Counted from the stretch's first letter, positions 17,036 to 26,075 are shown. The stretch: 36,437 nucleotides of DNA from an uncultured Clostridia bacterium (GCA_937930535.1 CALGKJ010000121.1:1-36437), one strand, 5' to 3'. Numbers and translations are program-made. Notes: generated from the sequence alone by a model not told the origin.

Positions 17036-17887
17036 TTAATGTATGCATTCCGGGCAGCCGTAGCAAAACTTCAGCTTTATTGGCAATCCAGCTTTGATGC
17101 AATTATTCAGGCTCGATTTTAAGTGTTTTACTATATTTAAAGGCATGTTGCTTGTATGAACTCTCAATAACTCAACATCATATATTTCTATTATTATTAT
17201 TAGAAATGAGATATCTCCCATATAGAAAGCTTGTTTTGTATCGTCCTCATTAAAGGTTAATATAATTCCTATATTGTTGAATACATACTGCTGATCTATT
17301 AGGTTCTTGTTATCATCTACAAATCTCATTTTTCCATTTACATAAAATACATCTATGCTCTTAAAGGGCTTTCCATTATTTTTTGAGTAGACCAAATCTG
17401 CAAGAAGCTCTTTTGTTTCCACTGAACGCAAGTCTTCACCTTTATAACTCTCTTTAACTCCATTAATACTGGAAAAGTCTAAATCCTCTTGTACTATAAC
17501 TTCTGCTTCTTTTTTTACTTCATTCATATTAAATAACAGGAAAGCTTCAATATTCAAAGTTGTATTATTTTTAAAATATTCAACAAGCCTTATTCTTGTT
17601 AATAGATAATAATACAGATTGTCTTCAAATCCATATAATATATCAGACATAACTATCTTAGTTTTTTTTAAGTCCTTACAGTGTCTGCTTAAATAGCTTT
17701 CTACACTTCTGGAAAATTTTGAGTAGCATAGAAACAGTGACATGGTATCTAAAAATAAATTATTTTGCTGTTCCTTCTCCACAACTACAAGATATATTCC
17801 ATCTCCACATTCTTTAACCTCAGCATATTCCCTTAATACTTTCAGCAAGTCTGTTATTTTATGTTTCGATTGAAGCTTGTATTCCAA
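17036..17887 (-). CDS. Possible YtxC-like protein with C-terminal Cys motif
   Basis: This 283-residue cytoplasmic protein ends in C-Y-G-C-P-E-C (Cys275, Cys278, Cys281). The middle has a helical stretch, then N-I-E-A-F-L-L-F-N-M-N-E-V-K-K-E-A-E (about 115-132), a hydrophobic strand region (IISFLIIIIEIYDVELLRVHTS) and a terminal cysteine cluster. This order resembles the YtxC sporulation-associated family, whose members have a G-F-I-x-F-R-L helix and end in a Cys motif. The similarity is from memory and distant. The start is TTG with GGGAGG upstream; there is a consensus promoter at 17933-17961 and a terminator at 16951-17005, so it is monocistronic. The cysteines could bind a metal. Confidence 0.6.
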   Translation of the reverse strand: MEYKLQSKHKITDLLKVLREYAEVKECGDGIYLVVVEKEQQNNLFLDTMSLFLCYSKFSRSVESYLSRHCKDLKKTKIVMSDILYGFEDNLYYYLLTRIRLVEYFKNNTTLNIEAFLLFNMNEVKKEAEVIVQEDLDFSSINGVKESYKGEDLRSVETKELLADLVYSKNNGKPFKSIDVFYVNGKMRFVDDNKNLIDQQYVFNNIGIILTFNEDDTKQAFYMGDISFLIIIIEIYDVELLRVHTSNMPLNIVKHLKSSLNNCIKAGLPIKLKFCYGCPECIH

Positions 17888-17932
17888 TAGGCTTCCTCCC
17901 TTGCATGGAAAATACTTGTTTTCATTATATTA

Positions 17933-17961
17933 ATTATATGCCCCACATTGCCCATAGTCAA
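17933..17961 (-). promoter_or_regulatory. SigA promoter of the 283-residue gene
   Basis: On the minus strand TTGACT (17956-17961) and TATAAT (17933-17938) are 17 bp apart, about 45 bp upstream of the TTG start. Confidence 0.8.
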
Positions 17962-18023
17962 CAAAAAACAATCTTTATATAGATTATATCGCCTTTGCAG
18001 CTATGTAAAATCTTCATCACCCT

Positions 18024-18112
18024 ATCTAGGCTTTTAGCTTGGAATAATCTTAGTTTTAACTAAAAACCCTATCTATGGAAGCAACCATAGAACTAACTTA
18101 TTTATACGCTGA
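18024..18112 (-). repeat. Palindromic repeat family, copy C
   Basis: The stretch 18026-18075 is nearly the reverse complement of 31107-31154 (TAGGTTTTTAGCTTGGAATAAT... with TAAAAACCCTA at its other end). It runs on into GGAAGCAACCATAGAACT (18077 onward), matching copy D on the opposite strand. It sits in a 315-bp gap together with the promoter at 17933 and the terminator at 18122. Confidence 0.7.
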
Positions 18113-18121
18113 CTATAAAAA

Positions 18122-18157
18122 AAAATAGACTACAACTTATTTATTATAGTCTATTTT
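18122..18157 (-). terminator. Terminator of the topoisomerase A-subunit gene
   Basis: Perfect 11-bp arms AAAATAGACTA (18122-18132) and TAGTCTATTTT (18147-18157), with a run of T on the minus strand made by the A9 tract at 18117-18125. Confidence 0.85.
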
Positions 18158-18202
18158 AAGAATCTAATTATTTATGGAATTTTCAAGAAAGCCATTTTAC
18201 GG

Positions 18203-20539
18203 CTATTTAATTATTACACCTTTACATTTAGGAATAACCTGCCTGCCTGTGCTGTTTTTGTCCACAGGTCTTAGGGTTTTCAGGTTAATTTCCTTATCAA
18301 TTTTTCCATTGCTTAGTATTAGCTTGGTTTCCTCCCCCAAAATAAATGCCTTAGCTATTTTGTCCTTTTCATTAAGCTTGATTATGTTTGCACCCTTGCT
18401 TGTTTTCTTCAGCTCAGGCACTTGATTTATGGGTATCTTGGCAACATAGGAGTTCTCAGTTATAATAATCAGATATTTGTTCTTATCAAACTCACAATCA
18501 TAATCTAAAATACAGGATATAATATCATCCTTTTCGAGATTTGTAGATGCTATTGTTACCCTATTTGTTGCAAGCTCTGAAACCGAAATCATTTTAGAAT
18601 ATCCACTTCTTGTAATAAATATTAAGTGCTTGACTTCTGATGGCAGTATCATTGACTTTAATACTTCTTCTTCCTCTATCTTGCATAGTGTAGATAAGGG
18701 CACTCCCTTTTCCTTTATTTTTACTTTTGGCAGTAGAAGTGTTTTTATAGAATGTAAATTTCCTTCCTTGGTAAAGAAGCATATTTTATCTGTATTCTTG
18801 GCTTTTAGAATAGCTCTGAACTCTGCCAGAGACTCTTCACTGCATCGGCTGTAATTGGCAGCATCAATAGCTTTAATATATTGAAACCTGTCAATCAGTA
18901 TGTACAGCTCCTCCTCTTTAAATTCCTCCTTGTATTCTTCTTCTATTACATCCTCAACTACCGTTCTTCTTTCATTTCCATACTTTGCTGCAATTTCCTT
19001 AAGATATTTCTTTACAGCACTTTTTAATCCCTTATCGCTGTTTATTATAGAAATGCAAAGGTCTATTTCCTTTTCTATTTGACCTAGCTCCTTATTCAGT
19101 TTTTCAAGCTCCAGTCCAATCAGACTTGATAGCCTCATACCAAGGATAGCCTCAGCTTGCCTTTCTGTAAAAGTAAATTTTTTGGCGATTTTTTCAAAAG
19201 ATTTGATTTTAAAGGTTATATTGCTTGTATCACCAGTTATTAAGCATTCCTTGGCTGTGGCTATGTTTTTGCTTCCTCTGATTACAGCAATAATAGCATC
19301 TATAAGATCATAGGCCTTTATTAGACCATCTAATACTTCCTTTCTGTTTTGGGATTTTTCCAGTATGTATTTATATTTTTTAAAGGTAAGCTCCTTTTGA
19401 AAGTCAATAAAGTAACTGATGATCTGCTTAATATTCAAAACCCTTGGAGCTTTGTTTACTAGGGCAAGGAATATACAGTGCATTTCGTCCTGCAAGGGTG
19501 TTTTTTTATAAAGCTTGCTTATAAGTCTTGGGATATCTTCATTTCTTTTAGCAGTAAGAACTATTCTCATGCCTTCTCTGTTGGACTCATCCCTTATATC
19601 AGAGATTTCCTCCAGCTTCCTGTCTTTTATAAGCTCTGCTATTTTTTCAATAACAGCGGACTTTCTGCCAGCCTGAGTATGTGGTATCTCTGTTACAACA
19701 ATAGCTGTTACTCCGTACCCCATATCTTCGGTATGAAGCTTTGCCCTTATCTTAAGCTTGCCCTTGCCCTCAGTATACATTTTCAACAATTCTCTTTTAT
19801 TTATAATAATGCCGCCGGAGGGAAAGTCAGGTCCTTTTATTTCCTTAAGCAGTTCTTCGATGCTTATATCGGGATTATCTATATACTTAACACAGGCATT
19901 TACTACCTCCAGCAGATTATGCTGAGGTATTTCGGTAGCCATGCCCACAGCTATTCCAGAAGAGCCATTTACCAGCAAATTAGGAAACCTTGCAGGCAAA
20001 ACCTCTGGTTCCTTTAAGCTTTCATCATAATTGGGAGTAAATGCTACTACTCCTTTTTCTAAATCAGACAAAAGCTCTAATGCAATAGGTGAGAGCCTTG
20101 CCTCTGTATAGCGCATATGTGCTGAGGAATCTCCGTCTATGCTGCCAAAGTTTCCGTGTCCATCCACTAATATATGTCTCAAGCTAAAATCCTGTGCCAT
20201 TCTTACCATAGCATCATAAACCGAGGCATCTCCATGGGGATGATATTTTCCAAGTACCTCTCCCACTGTTGTTGCGGATTTCTTATGAGGCTTATCCGGC
20301 GTAAAGCCCAGCTCGTTCATAGCATACATTATTCTTCTATGTACTGGCTTAAGCCCATCTCTTATATCTGGCAAGGCTCTTTGTATAATAACACTCATAG
20401 CGTAATCTATAAAATCCTGCTTCATTTCTGATTCATAATCAGCTCTGATAATTCTATTTTCTATTGCAGTGCTGCCTTCAATGCTAAATGCAGCTTTTTC
20501 TTGCAGTTTTTTTTGATCCTTAGATTTTTTTCCAGACAT
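18203..20539 (-). CDS. parC: DNA topoisomerase IV subunit A (GyrA/ParC family)
   Basis: This is the 778-residue breakage-reunion subunit of a type IIA topoisomerase. The N-terminal domain has [24 protein letters not shown] (46-69), the quinolone-determining stretch [17 protein letters not shown] (100-116) and the catalytic Tyr144 in [10 protein letters not shown]. The C-terminal beta-pinwheel (about 520-778) lacks the GyrA box: where gyrases have QRRGGKG, this protein has [10 protein letters not shown]. That makes it ParC-like, able to relax and decatenate DNA but not expected to add negative supercoils. At the position of E. coli GyrA Ser83 it has Ala105, a change often linked with lower quinolone sensitivity. 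It lies 76 bp after parE, with a terminator between them. The ATG has AAAGGAG upstream. Confidence 0.9.
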   Translation of the reverse strand: MSGKKSKDQKKLQEKAAFSIEGSTAIENRIIRADYESEMKQDFIDYAMSVIIQRALPDIRDGLKPVHRRIMYAMNELGFTPDKPHKKSATTVGEVLGKYHPHGDASVYDAMVRMAQDFSLRHILVDGHGNFGSIDGDSSAHMRYTEARLSPIALELLSDLEKGVVAFTPNYDESLKEPEVLPARFPNLLVNGSSGIAVGMATEIPQHNLLEVVNACVKYIDNPDISIEELLKEIKGPDFPSGGIIINKRELLKMYTEGKGKLKIRAKLHTEDMGYGVTAIVVTEIPHTQAGRKSAVIEKIAELIKDRKLEEISDIRDESNREGMRIVLTAKRNEDIPRLISKLYKKTPLQDEMHCIFLALVNKAPRVLNIKQIISYFIDFQKELTFKKYKYILEKSQNRKEVLDGLIKAYDLIDAIIAVIRGSKNIATAKECLITGDTSNITFKIKSFEKIAKKFTFTERQAEAILGMRLSSLIGLELEKLNKELGQIEKEIDLCISIINSDKGLKSAVKKYLKEIAAKYGNERRTVVEDVIEEEYKEEFKEEELYILIDRFQYIKAIDAANYSRCSEESLAEFRAILKAKNTDKICFFTKEGNLHSIKTLLLPKVKIKEKGVPLSTLCKIEEEEVLKSMILPSEVKHLIFITRSGYSKMISVSELATNRVTIASTNLEKDDIISCILDYDCEFDKNKYLIIITENSYVAKIPINQVPELKKTSKGANIIKLNEKDKIAKAFILGEETKLILSNGKIDKEINLKTLRPVDKNSTGRQVIPKCKGVIIK

Positions 20540-20584
20540 TTTGAATCTCCTTTCTAAGATAACTGAAACTATATAAAAAAATCA

Positions 20585-20604
20585 GAAGATGCTTTATCAT
20601 CTTC
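20585..20604 (-). terminator. Hairpin terminator between parE and parC
   Basis: GAAGATG (20585-20591) pairs with CATCTTC (20598-20604), followed on the minus strand by TGATTTTTTT. It lies after the parE stop and before the parC ribosome binding site, so it may reduce read-through and adjust the subunit ratio. Confidence 0.65.
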
Positions 20605-20615
20605 CGCGTTCATTG

Positions 20616-22640
20616 TTAAAAATCAAGATTTGCGTTTTGTGCTTCGTTATAAATAAATTCCTTTCTGGGAGGAACATTATCACCCATTAGAATAGTTGTT
20701 ATTTCATCGGCCTGTGCAGCATCTTCAATAAAGACCTCCTTTAGATATCTGACTTCGGGGTTTAAGGTTGTTTCCCAAAGCTGTTCAGGGTTCATCTCTC
20801 CCAGCCCCTTGTACCTTTGAAGTCCATAGTCTTTGCTGATTTTTTTGTTATACAGCTCAAGCTCTCTATCGTTATATAGATATATAAAGCTGCGGTTTTT
20901 TTCCTTGCTGCCGTCCTTTTGGAGTGCTTTTCTTCCCAACAGCTTTTCCAGCTCTTGAGCTTCCTTATCTGTAAAGGACCTGTTATCCTTCTTGGTCAGC
21001 TTGTATAGTGGGGGCATACCTATAAATACATAGCCTCCATGTATCAGCTCTGGCATATACCTATAGAAAAAGGTCAATATTAATGTTCTAATATGTGAGC
21101 CATCCACGTCTGCATCTGTTAATATAATGATTTTTCCGTATCTCATTTTTGATATGTCAAAATCGTCTCCGTAGCCCTCACCAAAACCGCATCCAAAGGC
21201 TGTTATCATAAACCTTATTTGTTCACTTGATAAAATCTTATCAAGCCTTGCCTTTTCTACATTAAGCACCTTGCCTTTGAGTGGCAGCACCGCCTGATAT
21301 TTTCTGTTTCTTCCCTGCTTAGCAGAGCCGCCGGCAGAATCGCCCTCCACAAGATATATTTCAGTCAATTGGGGGTTTTTTTCCTGACAGTCCGCCAGCT
21401 TGCTGTTTAACGTTAGTCTATTGCTTTTATTAAAAAAATCTGTTCGTGCTTTTTCTTCTATCTGCTTTAACCTGTATGCTTTTAGTGCATTATCTATTAT
21501 GATTTTTAATACTTCCAGATTTTTATCAAAGTATACTTGTCCTTGTATATTGAACACCTCGTCAACAACTGATCTTAAATCGGGATTGCCCAGCTTTGTT
21601 TTAGTCTGCCCCTCAAACTGGGGCTCTGGATGCTTTACAAGGATTATGGCTGTAAGTCCACTTCTTATATCATTTCCTTCAAAGTTTTTGTCTTTTTCCT
21701 TTAGAATGCTTAGCTCTCTGGCATATTGATTTATTACTCTGGTCAATGCGTTTTTGAAGCCGCTGACATGGTTTCCGCCTTCTGTTGTGCTTATATTATT
21801 ACAGAAGGATAAAATAGTTTCATTAAAATCCCTTGTGTATTGAAAAGCTATTTCTACCTCTATATCCCCATTACTGCCAGATAGGTATATTACATCATCA
21901 TGTATAGGGCTCTTAAGCTTATTTAGCTCCTTTATAAAGCCGACAATACCTTCTTCTTCATAAAATACGATATTCTCATTTTCAATTTCATCAATATATT
22001 TAATTGTTAGTCCTTTACATAGATAAGCAAATTCCTGAAGCTTCTTTTTGATTATGTCGGATCTGAATTTGGTTGTTTCAAATATTGAGTCATCTGGTAC
22101 AAAGGTTACTCGTGTTCCTCTCTTGCTTGTTTTCTTTATAGGTACCAGCTCACCATTTACCAGCTTGGTAACGGGATTGCCTCCATCCTTATATTCATCT
22201 GCAAAATACAAGCCGTCTCTAAATATCTCTACCTTTAAATATTTGGATAAAGCATTTACAACTGAAGCCCCTACACCATGGAGCCCTCCTGCAACCTTGT
22301 AAGCCTTGTTATCAAACTTACTTCCAGCATGCAGTACTGTAAAAATCAGCCTTTCAGCACTTATATTTTTTTTAGTTTGTTTTTTATAGGGCATTCCCCT
22401 TCCGTCATCCTCCACACTAAAGGACCAATCCTTATGTAAGGTTACGATAATATTCTGGCATACTCCTGCCAGCCATTCGTCAATGGAGTTGTTTAGTATT
22501 TCCCAGGCGCAGTGATGCAGCCCTCTTATTCCTGTATTTCCTATATACATCCCTGGTCTTTTTCTCACTGGCTCTAGTCCCTCAAGAACCTGAATATCAT
22601 CCTCTGAATAATCAAATATATCCACTTCTTTTTTGCTCAA
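20616..22640 (-). CDS. parE: DNA topoisomerase IV subunit B (GyrB/ParE family)
   Basis: This is the 674-residue ATPase subunit that pairs with the downstream A subunit. The GHKL ATPase has EILNNSIDE (Glu47 catalytic base, Asn51 Mg ligand; the usual D in DNS is N50), DDGRGMP (78-84) and GGLHGVGAS (118-126). The transducer has EGQTKTKLG (343-351, Lys347 contacts ATP). The TOPRIM domain has EGDSAGGSAKQGR (432-444) with catalytic Glu432, then TDADVDGSHIRTL (508-520) and QRYKGLGEMNPEQLWETT (608-625). Its length is normal and no key residue is missing. PLKGKVLNVEKAR (453-465) is gyrase-like, so B-subunit sequence alone does not decide GyrB or ParE; the partner's missing GyrA box supports ParE. The start is TTG with AGGGGTG upstream. 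Confidence 0.9.
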   Translation of the reverse strand: MSKKEVDIFDYSEDDIQVLEGLEPVRKRPGMYIGNTGIRGLHHCAWEILNNSIDEWLAGVCQNIIVTLHKDWSFSVEDDGRGMPYKKQTKKNISAERLIFTVLHAGSKFDNKAYKVAGGLHGVGASVVNALSKYLKVEIFRDGLYFADEYKDGGNPVTKLVNGELVPIKKTSKRGTRVTFVPDDSIFETTKFRSDIIKKKLQEFAYLCKGLTIKYIDEIENENIVFYEEEGIVGFIKELNKLKSPIHDDVIYLSGSNGDIEVEIAFQYTRDFNETILSFCNNISTTEGGNHVSGFKNALTRVINQYARELSILKEKDKNFEGNDIRSGLTAIILVKHPEPQFEGQTKTKLGNPDLRSVVDEVFNIQGQVYFDKNLEVLKIIIDNALKAYRLKQIEEKARTDFFNKSNRLTLNSKLADCQEKNPQLTEIYLVEGDSAGGSAKQGRNRKYQAVLPLKGKVLNVEKARLDKILSSEQIRFMITAFGCGFGEGYGDDFDISKMRYGKIIILTDADVDGSHIRTLILTFFYRYMPELIHGGYVFIGMPPLYKLTKKDNRSFTDKEAQELEKLLGRKALQKDGSKEKNRSFIYLYNDRELELYNKKISKDYGLQRYKGLGEMNPEQLWETTLNPEVRYLKEVFIEDAAQADEITTILMGDNVPPRKEFIYNEAQNANLDF

Positions 22641-22816
22641 AGCATGTCACCCCTTGTAAATGAAATCTATATATATTCAAAAGCTTGCAGTTTACTTTTT
22701 ATATCTTTCCTTATAAGCTTTATAAATCACTGTTAATCAGTATACGACACATTTTTAATTATTAATATACTCCTTCAGTACTATAATCAATAAAAAATAT
22801 TAACAAAGGAGGACTG

Positions 22817-23308
22817 ATGATGTACATATTTATAAACGCTGTTTTGGTATTAATGTCCATAGGGTGCTCGGTTATGTCACTTATAACTCTTAAGAACCGC
22901 AGAAAGCACTTGGAAATTTTCCCGGAACAGTTCAAAAAAAAATATCTTAGCTCAGTTAAACTTTATACTAAATTCAATTTCGTTGCAATAGGATTAATTC
23001 CCATTAGCTTATTTATGTTTATGAAGCAGCTTTGCGCCTTGACTTCAATTGCTTCTATTCTATTAAGCTCTGGTATTCTTTATTTTACCTATGAAGAATT
23101 TGAAGAATTCGATATGTCTGAAGAGGATGTAGCACAGCTTAGAGAATTTGAAATGAGCAAAAAAAAGGAGTTCCAAAAGGAAACCACAGCTAGAAAACAA
23201 AACCAGATGAAATTGAATTTAACTGATGAGTCCAATACAGAAAGCATCCCAGGCAACGATGCCATTTTAGCAGATAGCAGAAATAGTTTGAAACAAACTG
23301 AAAAATAG
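22817..23308 (+). CDS. Two-helix membrane protein coupled to a MazF-type toxin
   Basis: This 163-residue protein of unknown function has two or three membrane segments (about 3-25, 52-70 and 72-90) and a cytoplasmic, highly charged C-terminal tail of about 70 residues (acidic EEFEEFDMSEEDVAQL, then a K/E/Q-rich helix). The ATG-ATG start follows AAAGGAGG. The stop codon directly abuts the first possible start codon of the MazF-like gene, so the two are one translation unit. The place just upstream is where a MazE/EndoAI antitoxin normally sits; this protein does not resemble any antitoxin I know, yet its tail could act as one. That is inference from position only. Confidence 0.7.
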   Translation: MMYIFINAVLVLMSIGCSVMSLITLKNRRKHLEIFPEQFKKKYLSSVKLYTKFNFVAIGLIPISLFMFMKQLCALTSIASILLSSGILYFTYEEFEEFDMSEEDVAQLREFEMSKKKEFQKETTARKQNQMKLNLTDESNTESIPGNDAILADSRNSLKQTEK

Positions 23309-23677
23309 TTGTCAATGAAGATTAATAATAGCAGAATAGCAAGAGGCGAAATCTATTTCGCAGATTTGGGAGAGGGTATTGGCTCAGAGCAGGATGGGGA
23401 AAGACCTGTTCTTATTATACAAAACAATATTGGAAACCACTTTAGCTCCACAACAATAGTTGCACTTATTACTAAACGAAATAAAAAAAAGGACTTTCCA
23501 GTTCACCATGAAATATCCAAGGATATTTCATATCTTCCTCATGATTCAATTATTATGCTGGAACAATTAAAAACCATTGATAAGGCACGTCTGACAACAA
23601 AGGTATCCAAGCTTGATAAGGAAACCATGAAGCAAATAAATAGAAAAATCTATACAAGTCTTGGATTGGATGAGTAA
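23309..23677 (+). CDS. MazF/PemK-family endoribonuclease (toxin)
   Basis: This 122-residue protein belongs to the MazF/PemK/EndoA family, which cleaves mRNA at short specific sequences. It shows RGEIYFADLG (12-21), GSEQDGERPVLIIQN (25-39) and TIVALIT (49-55). Arg32 and Thr55 match the catalytic Arg25 and Thr48 of B. subtilis EndoA, with the same 23-residue spacing, so it should be active. The start is TTG at 23309, or ATG at 23315; neither has a clear ribosome binding site, which suits translational coupling to the preceding membrane protein. No small MazE/EndoAI-like antitoxin gene lies beside it. A terminator follows. Confidence 0.88.
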   Translation: MSMKINNSRIARGEIYFADLGEGIGSEQDGERPVLIIQNNIGNHFSSTTIVALITKRNKKKDFPVHHEISKDISYLPHDSIIMLEQLKTIDKARLTTKVSKLDKETMKQINRKIYTSLGLDE

Positions 23678-23712
23678 TTTTTATTATTTATTGCTTTCTA
23701 TAATACATAGAA

Positions 23713-23752
23713 AAATTCTCCCATATGAAGTTTAATCCATACGGGAGAATTT
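23713..23752. terminator. Bidirectional terminator
   Basis: AAATTCTCCC (23713-23722) pairs with GGGAGAATTT (23743-23752), with a T8 run after it on the plus strand and A5 before it. It ends the mazF-like gene and the convergent lipoprotein gene. Confidence 0.85.
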
Positions 23753-23760
23753 TTTTTATT

Positions 23761-24225
23761 CTAATATCTATTAATTTCTATTTTAGTTAGCTGCCACGCC
23801 TTCCCAACCTTCTCAACATACATTAAATAATATCTGTTTTTTATCCAGCCATTTTTTAATACTTCGCCGTTCTCGGCTATATAAGCTTCTGATTTGGGCA
23901 GCACATCAAATTTCACAGAAAATGTAAAACAATTATCATATGCGTCTTGGACAGTTACCTTCCTAATCTTATAATTGCGAAGCTGCTGGCTTTCTATAGA
24001 TGCAGGAGTAGTTGTTTTCTTGAAATATGCATTTGCCAGCTCTTTAGCAAGTAATTCAGGAGTATATCCTCCACCTTCCGTATTAATTTTAGGCTGATAA
24101 GCTGTAAATGGCTCCGAAAAATCCATTCCCATTTTGTAATTTGGAGGCTCCTTCCCACAACCAGTCAAGAAAATAGATAAACTTAAAATTAAAATAATTA
24201 ATATTGCTAGTTTTAAGGCTTTCAT
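23761..24225 (-). CDS. Small lipoprotein of unknown function
   Basis: This 154-residue protein has a lipoprotein signal peptide with lipobox F-L-T-G-C (Cys23). The mature part has a helix (about 58-70, TPELLAKELANAYF) followed by alternating beta strands, ending in W-Q-L-T-K-I-E-I-N-R-Y; this may be an NTF2-like fold, though I cannot confirm it. The ATG has AGAGGGGG upstream. It is convergent with the mazF-like gene and divergent from the replication initiator gene. Confidence 0.7.
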   Translation of the reverse strand: MKALKLAILIILILSLSIFLTGCGKEPPNYKMGMDFSEPFTAYQPKINTEGGGYTPELLAKELANAYFKKTTTPASIESQQLRNYKIRKVTVQDAYDNCFTFSVKFDVLPKSEAYIAENGEVLKNGWIKNRYYLMYVEKVGKAWQLTKIEINRY

Positions 24226-24403
24226 AGTATCCCCCTCTATATTTTATAAATTTGTATATTCTACAATAGACTAGCAAAAATATTCAAGATTACGTGATTA
24301 ATAAAAAAAGCTTTCAATCTTTTATCAAACACATTCGGTTCTATTAAAATCAAAATTGCAATTGATATTATGAGAGTATTTATGATAGACTAAAAGTTGA
24401 TAA
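24226..24403. other. Divergent intergenic region
   Basis: This AT-rich region lies between the lipoprotein gene (minus) and the initiator gene (plus). No hairpin or iteron copy is visible upstream of the initiator promoter. Confidence 0.4.
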
Positions 24404-24432
24404 TTGATACAAAATATAGTAAGAATTATTAT
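24404..24432 (+). promoter_or_regulatory. Promoter of the replication initiator gene
   Basis: TTGATA (24404-24409) and TATTAT (24427-24432) are 17 bp apart. The leader of about 110 nt holds a small hairpin (AAGAG at 24477-24481 with CTCTT at 24490-24494). No iteron lies at this promoter, so Rep autorepression through iterons is not obvious. Confidence 0.6.
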
Positions 24433-24548
24433 AGAGAAATAACTTCAAAATTAGATTTATATAGTTGTTTCTCACAAAGAGATTAGCAGCTCTTAACGAA
24501 AAGTATTTTGAGTTTTAGAGTTGGCTATCTATAAGAAAGGTTGAGTAT

Positions 24549-26075
24549 ATGATATTTTTAGAAAATTTTTTGTTACAATTGTATAAGTCTATTTATAATA
24601 CTCCTTACTATTCTTTACTTGACTTGATGTGGGAAAAGTGTCCTCAGGAAAATATAGGTGAAGCATATGAAAGATTCAAAAACGAATGGTTTAATAACTT
24701 ATCTATCGAATACAACGAGAACAAAAAAAGAACTGAAATTTTTAATCTTGTATTATATATAGAAAAAAATATTATTCCTGAGATACTTAAAAGTTTTAGT
24801 TGGAATCAGGATTCAGATGCAGCTTTATCTCAAAATCAAAGGTATTTGGAGAAAAGGGAAAAGGAACTTTTTGATAAAATAAAAAAATATAAGTCTACAT
24901 GGATTTCCATGATTGAAAAATATTTTAAAGAAAGCAAAGATGATAAGTATATATTAAATGATTGCAAGAAAAACGGTATAAAGGACATCAAACGCTATTA
25001 TAAAGAGGTTATGGATATGGTAGCAAATTGGGTAAAAGACGATAATTTACTTTTATCTGATTTTCACTATTTAGATGACCTGCAACCGAATCAAATAAAA
25101 GTTATTTTGGAAACCGAGCCTGCTTATGTATTTTTACAGCTTTTAAAAGCAGATGAAAAGCTGGCGGAGCACTTTGATATATATAAAACTACTGTATATA
25201 AGCAGTACTCAGCAAAAAATGGCGGCTTGATTCCTTATATTTTATTGCAGCCTGATGCTATATTCAGGGCCTCACCGATTAAAATTCTAAACTCAGATAT
25301 AATTGAAGGAACTAACATAATAGATCTGGAATATACAGATTCAATAAGAGATATAAATACAATCATTTCCGTACCTTTGGAACAAAAAAACGAAGCACTA
25401 AAAACCGATTTTAGAGCAGATAGAGATATGATTGAGCATGGTAAATATGAGTTGGCTATGCTGGTATCTATCTTTCAGATATGCCGGGAGCAGTTGGAAA
25501 CCTCTGGACTAATTACCTTTAATCTAAGACAAATATCTGATTTATGGGGACAAGTACCAAATACTTCGTCTTATCAGCGTATGCATCAGGCTCTTTGGTT
25601 TTTGCATTTGAATAGTTATACTGTTACAATTAAAAATACACAATACTCTTTCCACATTATAAACAACATAGCTGAACCCTTGAGAAACTCAAATAAGGAA
25701 AAGGAATACACTATAGAAATAGACAGGGTACTGCGCCAGCAGATATTAGGTGGCAGCTATATCGAACTGACTTCAGCAGATATAACAAATTTCAAATACG
25801 AATTAACTCCTATTCTCTATAAGCTATTAGTAATCGATCGTTCTGAAAGACTAACTCTGATAAAATCCAAGCATCCGAATATTCAGGAATTAAGTAATAA
25901 ATATGTTAAAGAATATACCTACAATATTTTATCTCAAAGAACCTTTTTGGATGGAAAACCCTATATCCGAAAAAATAAAATAAAAAATGCACTAGATGAA
26001 ATTAAACAAAAAAATGATATTATAGATAGCTATATCGAGGTTAATGATAGAATATTTATTACCTTCAAAAGGTAA
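24549..26075 (+). CDS. Probable iteron-binding replication initiator (Rep)
   Basis: This is a 508-residue cytoplasmic protein. The C-terminal half (about 290-508) looks like two winged-helix domains as in Rep_3-type plasmid initiators: helices and strands from Y-E-L-A-M-L-V-S-I-F-Q-I-C-R-E, then F-N-L-R-Q-I-S-D-L-W-G, then F-K-Y-E-L-T-P-I-L-Y-K-L-L-V-I. A helical N-terminal region (1-270) is extra and not recognised. The family call is uncertain by sequence alone, but 14 iterons follow directly after the terminator, as in iteron-controlled replicons. If right, it would bind the iterons and melt the origin. The ATG has AAAGGT upstream. It is longer than most Rep_3 proteins (about 230-400 residues). 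Confidence 0.65.
   Translation: MIFLENFLLQLYKSIYNTPYYSLLDLMWEKCPQENIGEAYERFKNEWFNNLSIEYNENKKRTEIFNLVLYIEKNIIPEILKSFSWNQDSDAALSQNQRYLEKREKELFDKIKKYKSTWISMIEKYFKESKDDKYILNDCKKNGIKDIKRYYKEVMDMVANWVKDDNLLLSDFHYLDDLQPNQIKVILETEPAYVFLQLLKADEKLAEHFDIYKTTVYKQYSAKNGGLIPYILLQPDAIFRASPIKILNSDIIEGTNIIDLEYTDSIRDINTIISVPLEQKNEALKTDFRADRDMIEHGKYELAMLVSIFQICREQLETSGLITFNLRQISDLWGQVPNTSSYQRMHQALWFLHLNSYTVTIKNTQYSFHIINNIAEPLRNSNKEKEYTIEIDRVLRQQILGGSYIELTSADITNFKYELTPILYKLLVIDRSERLTLIKSKHPNIQELSNKYVKEYTYNILSQRTFLDGKPYIRKNKIKNALDEIKQKNDIIDSYIEVNDRIFITFKR

Noticed and set aside
18203-20539. Naming the A subunit as gyrase GyrA
   Set aside because: The GyrA box (QRRGGKG-like) needed for negative supercoiling is absent at its place in the C-terminal domain.
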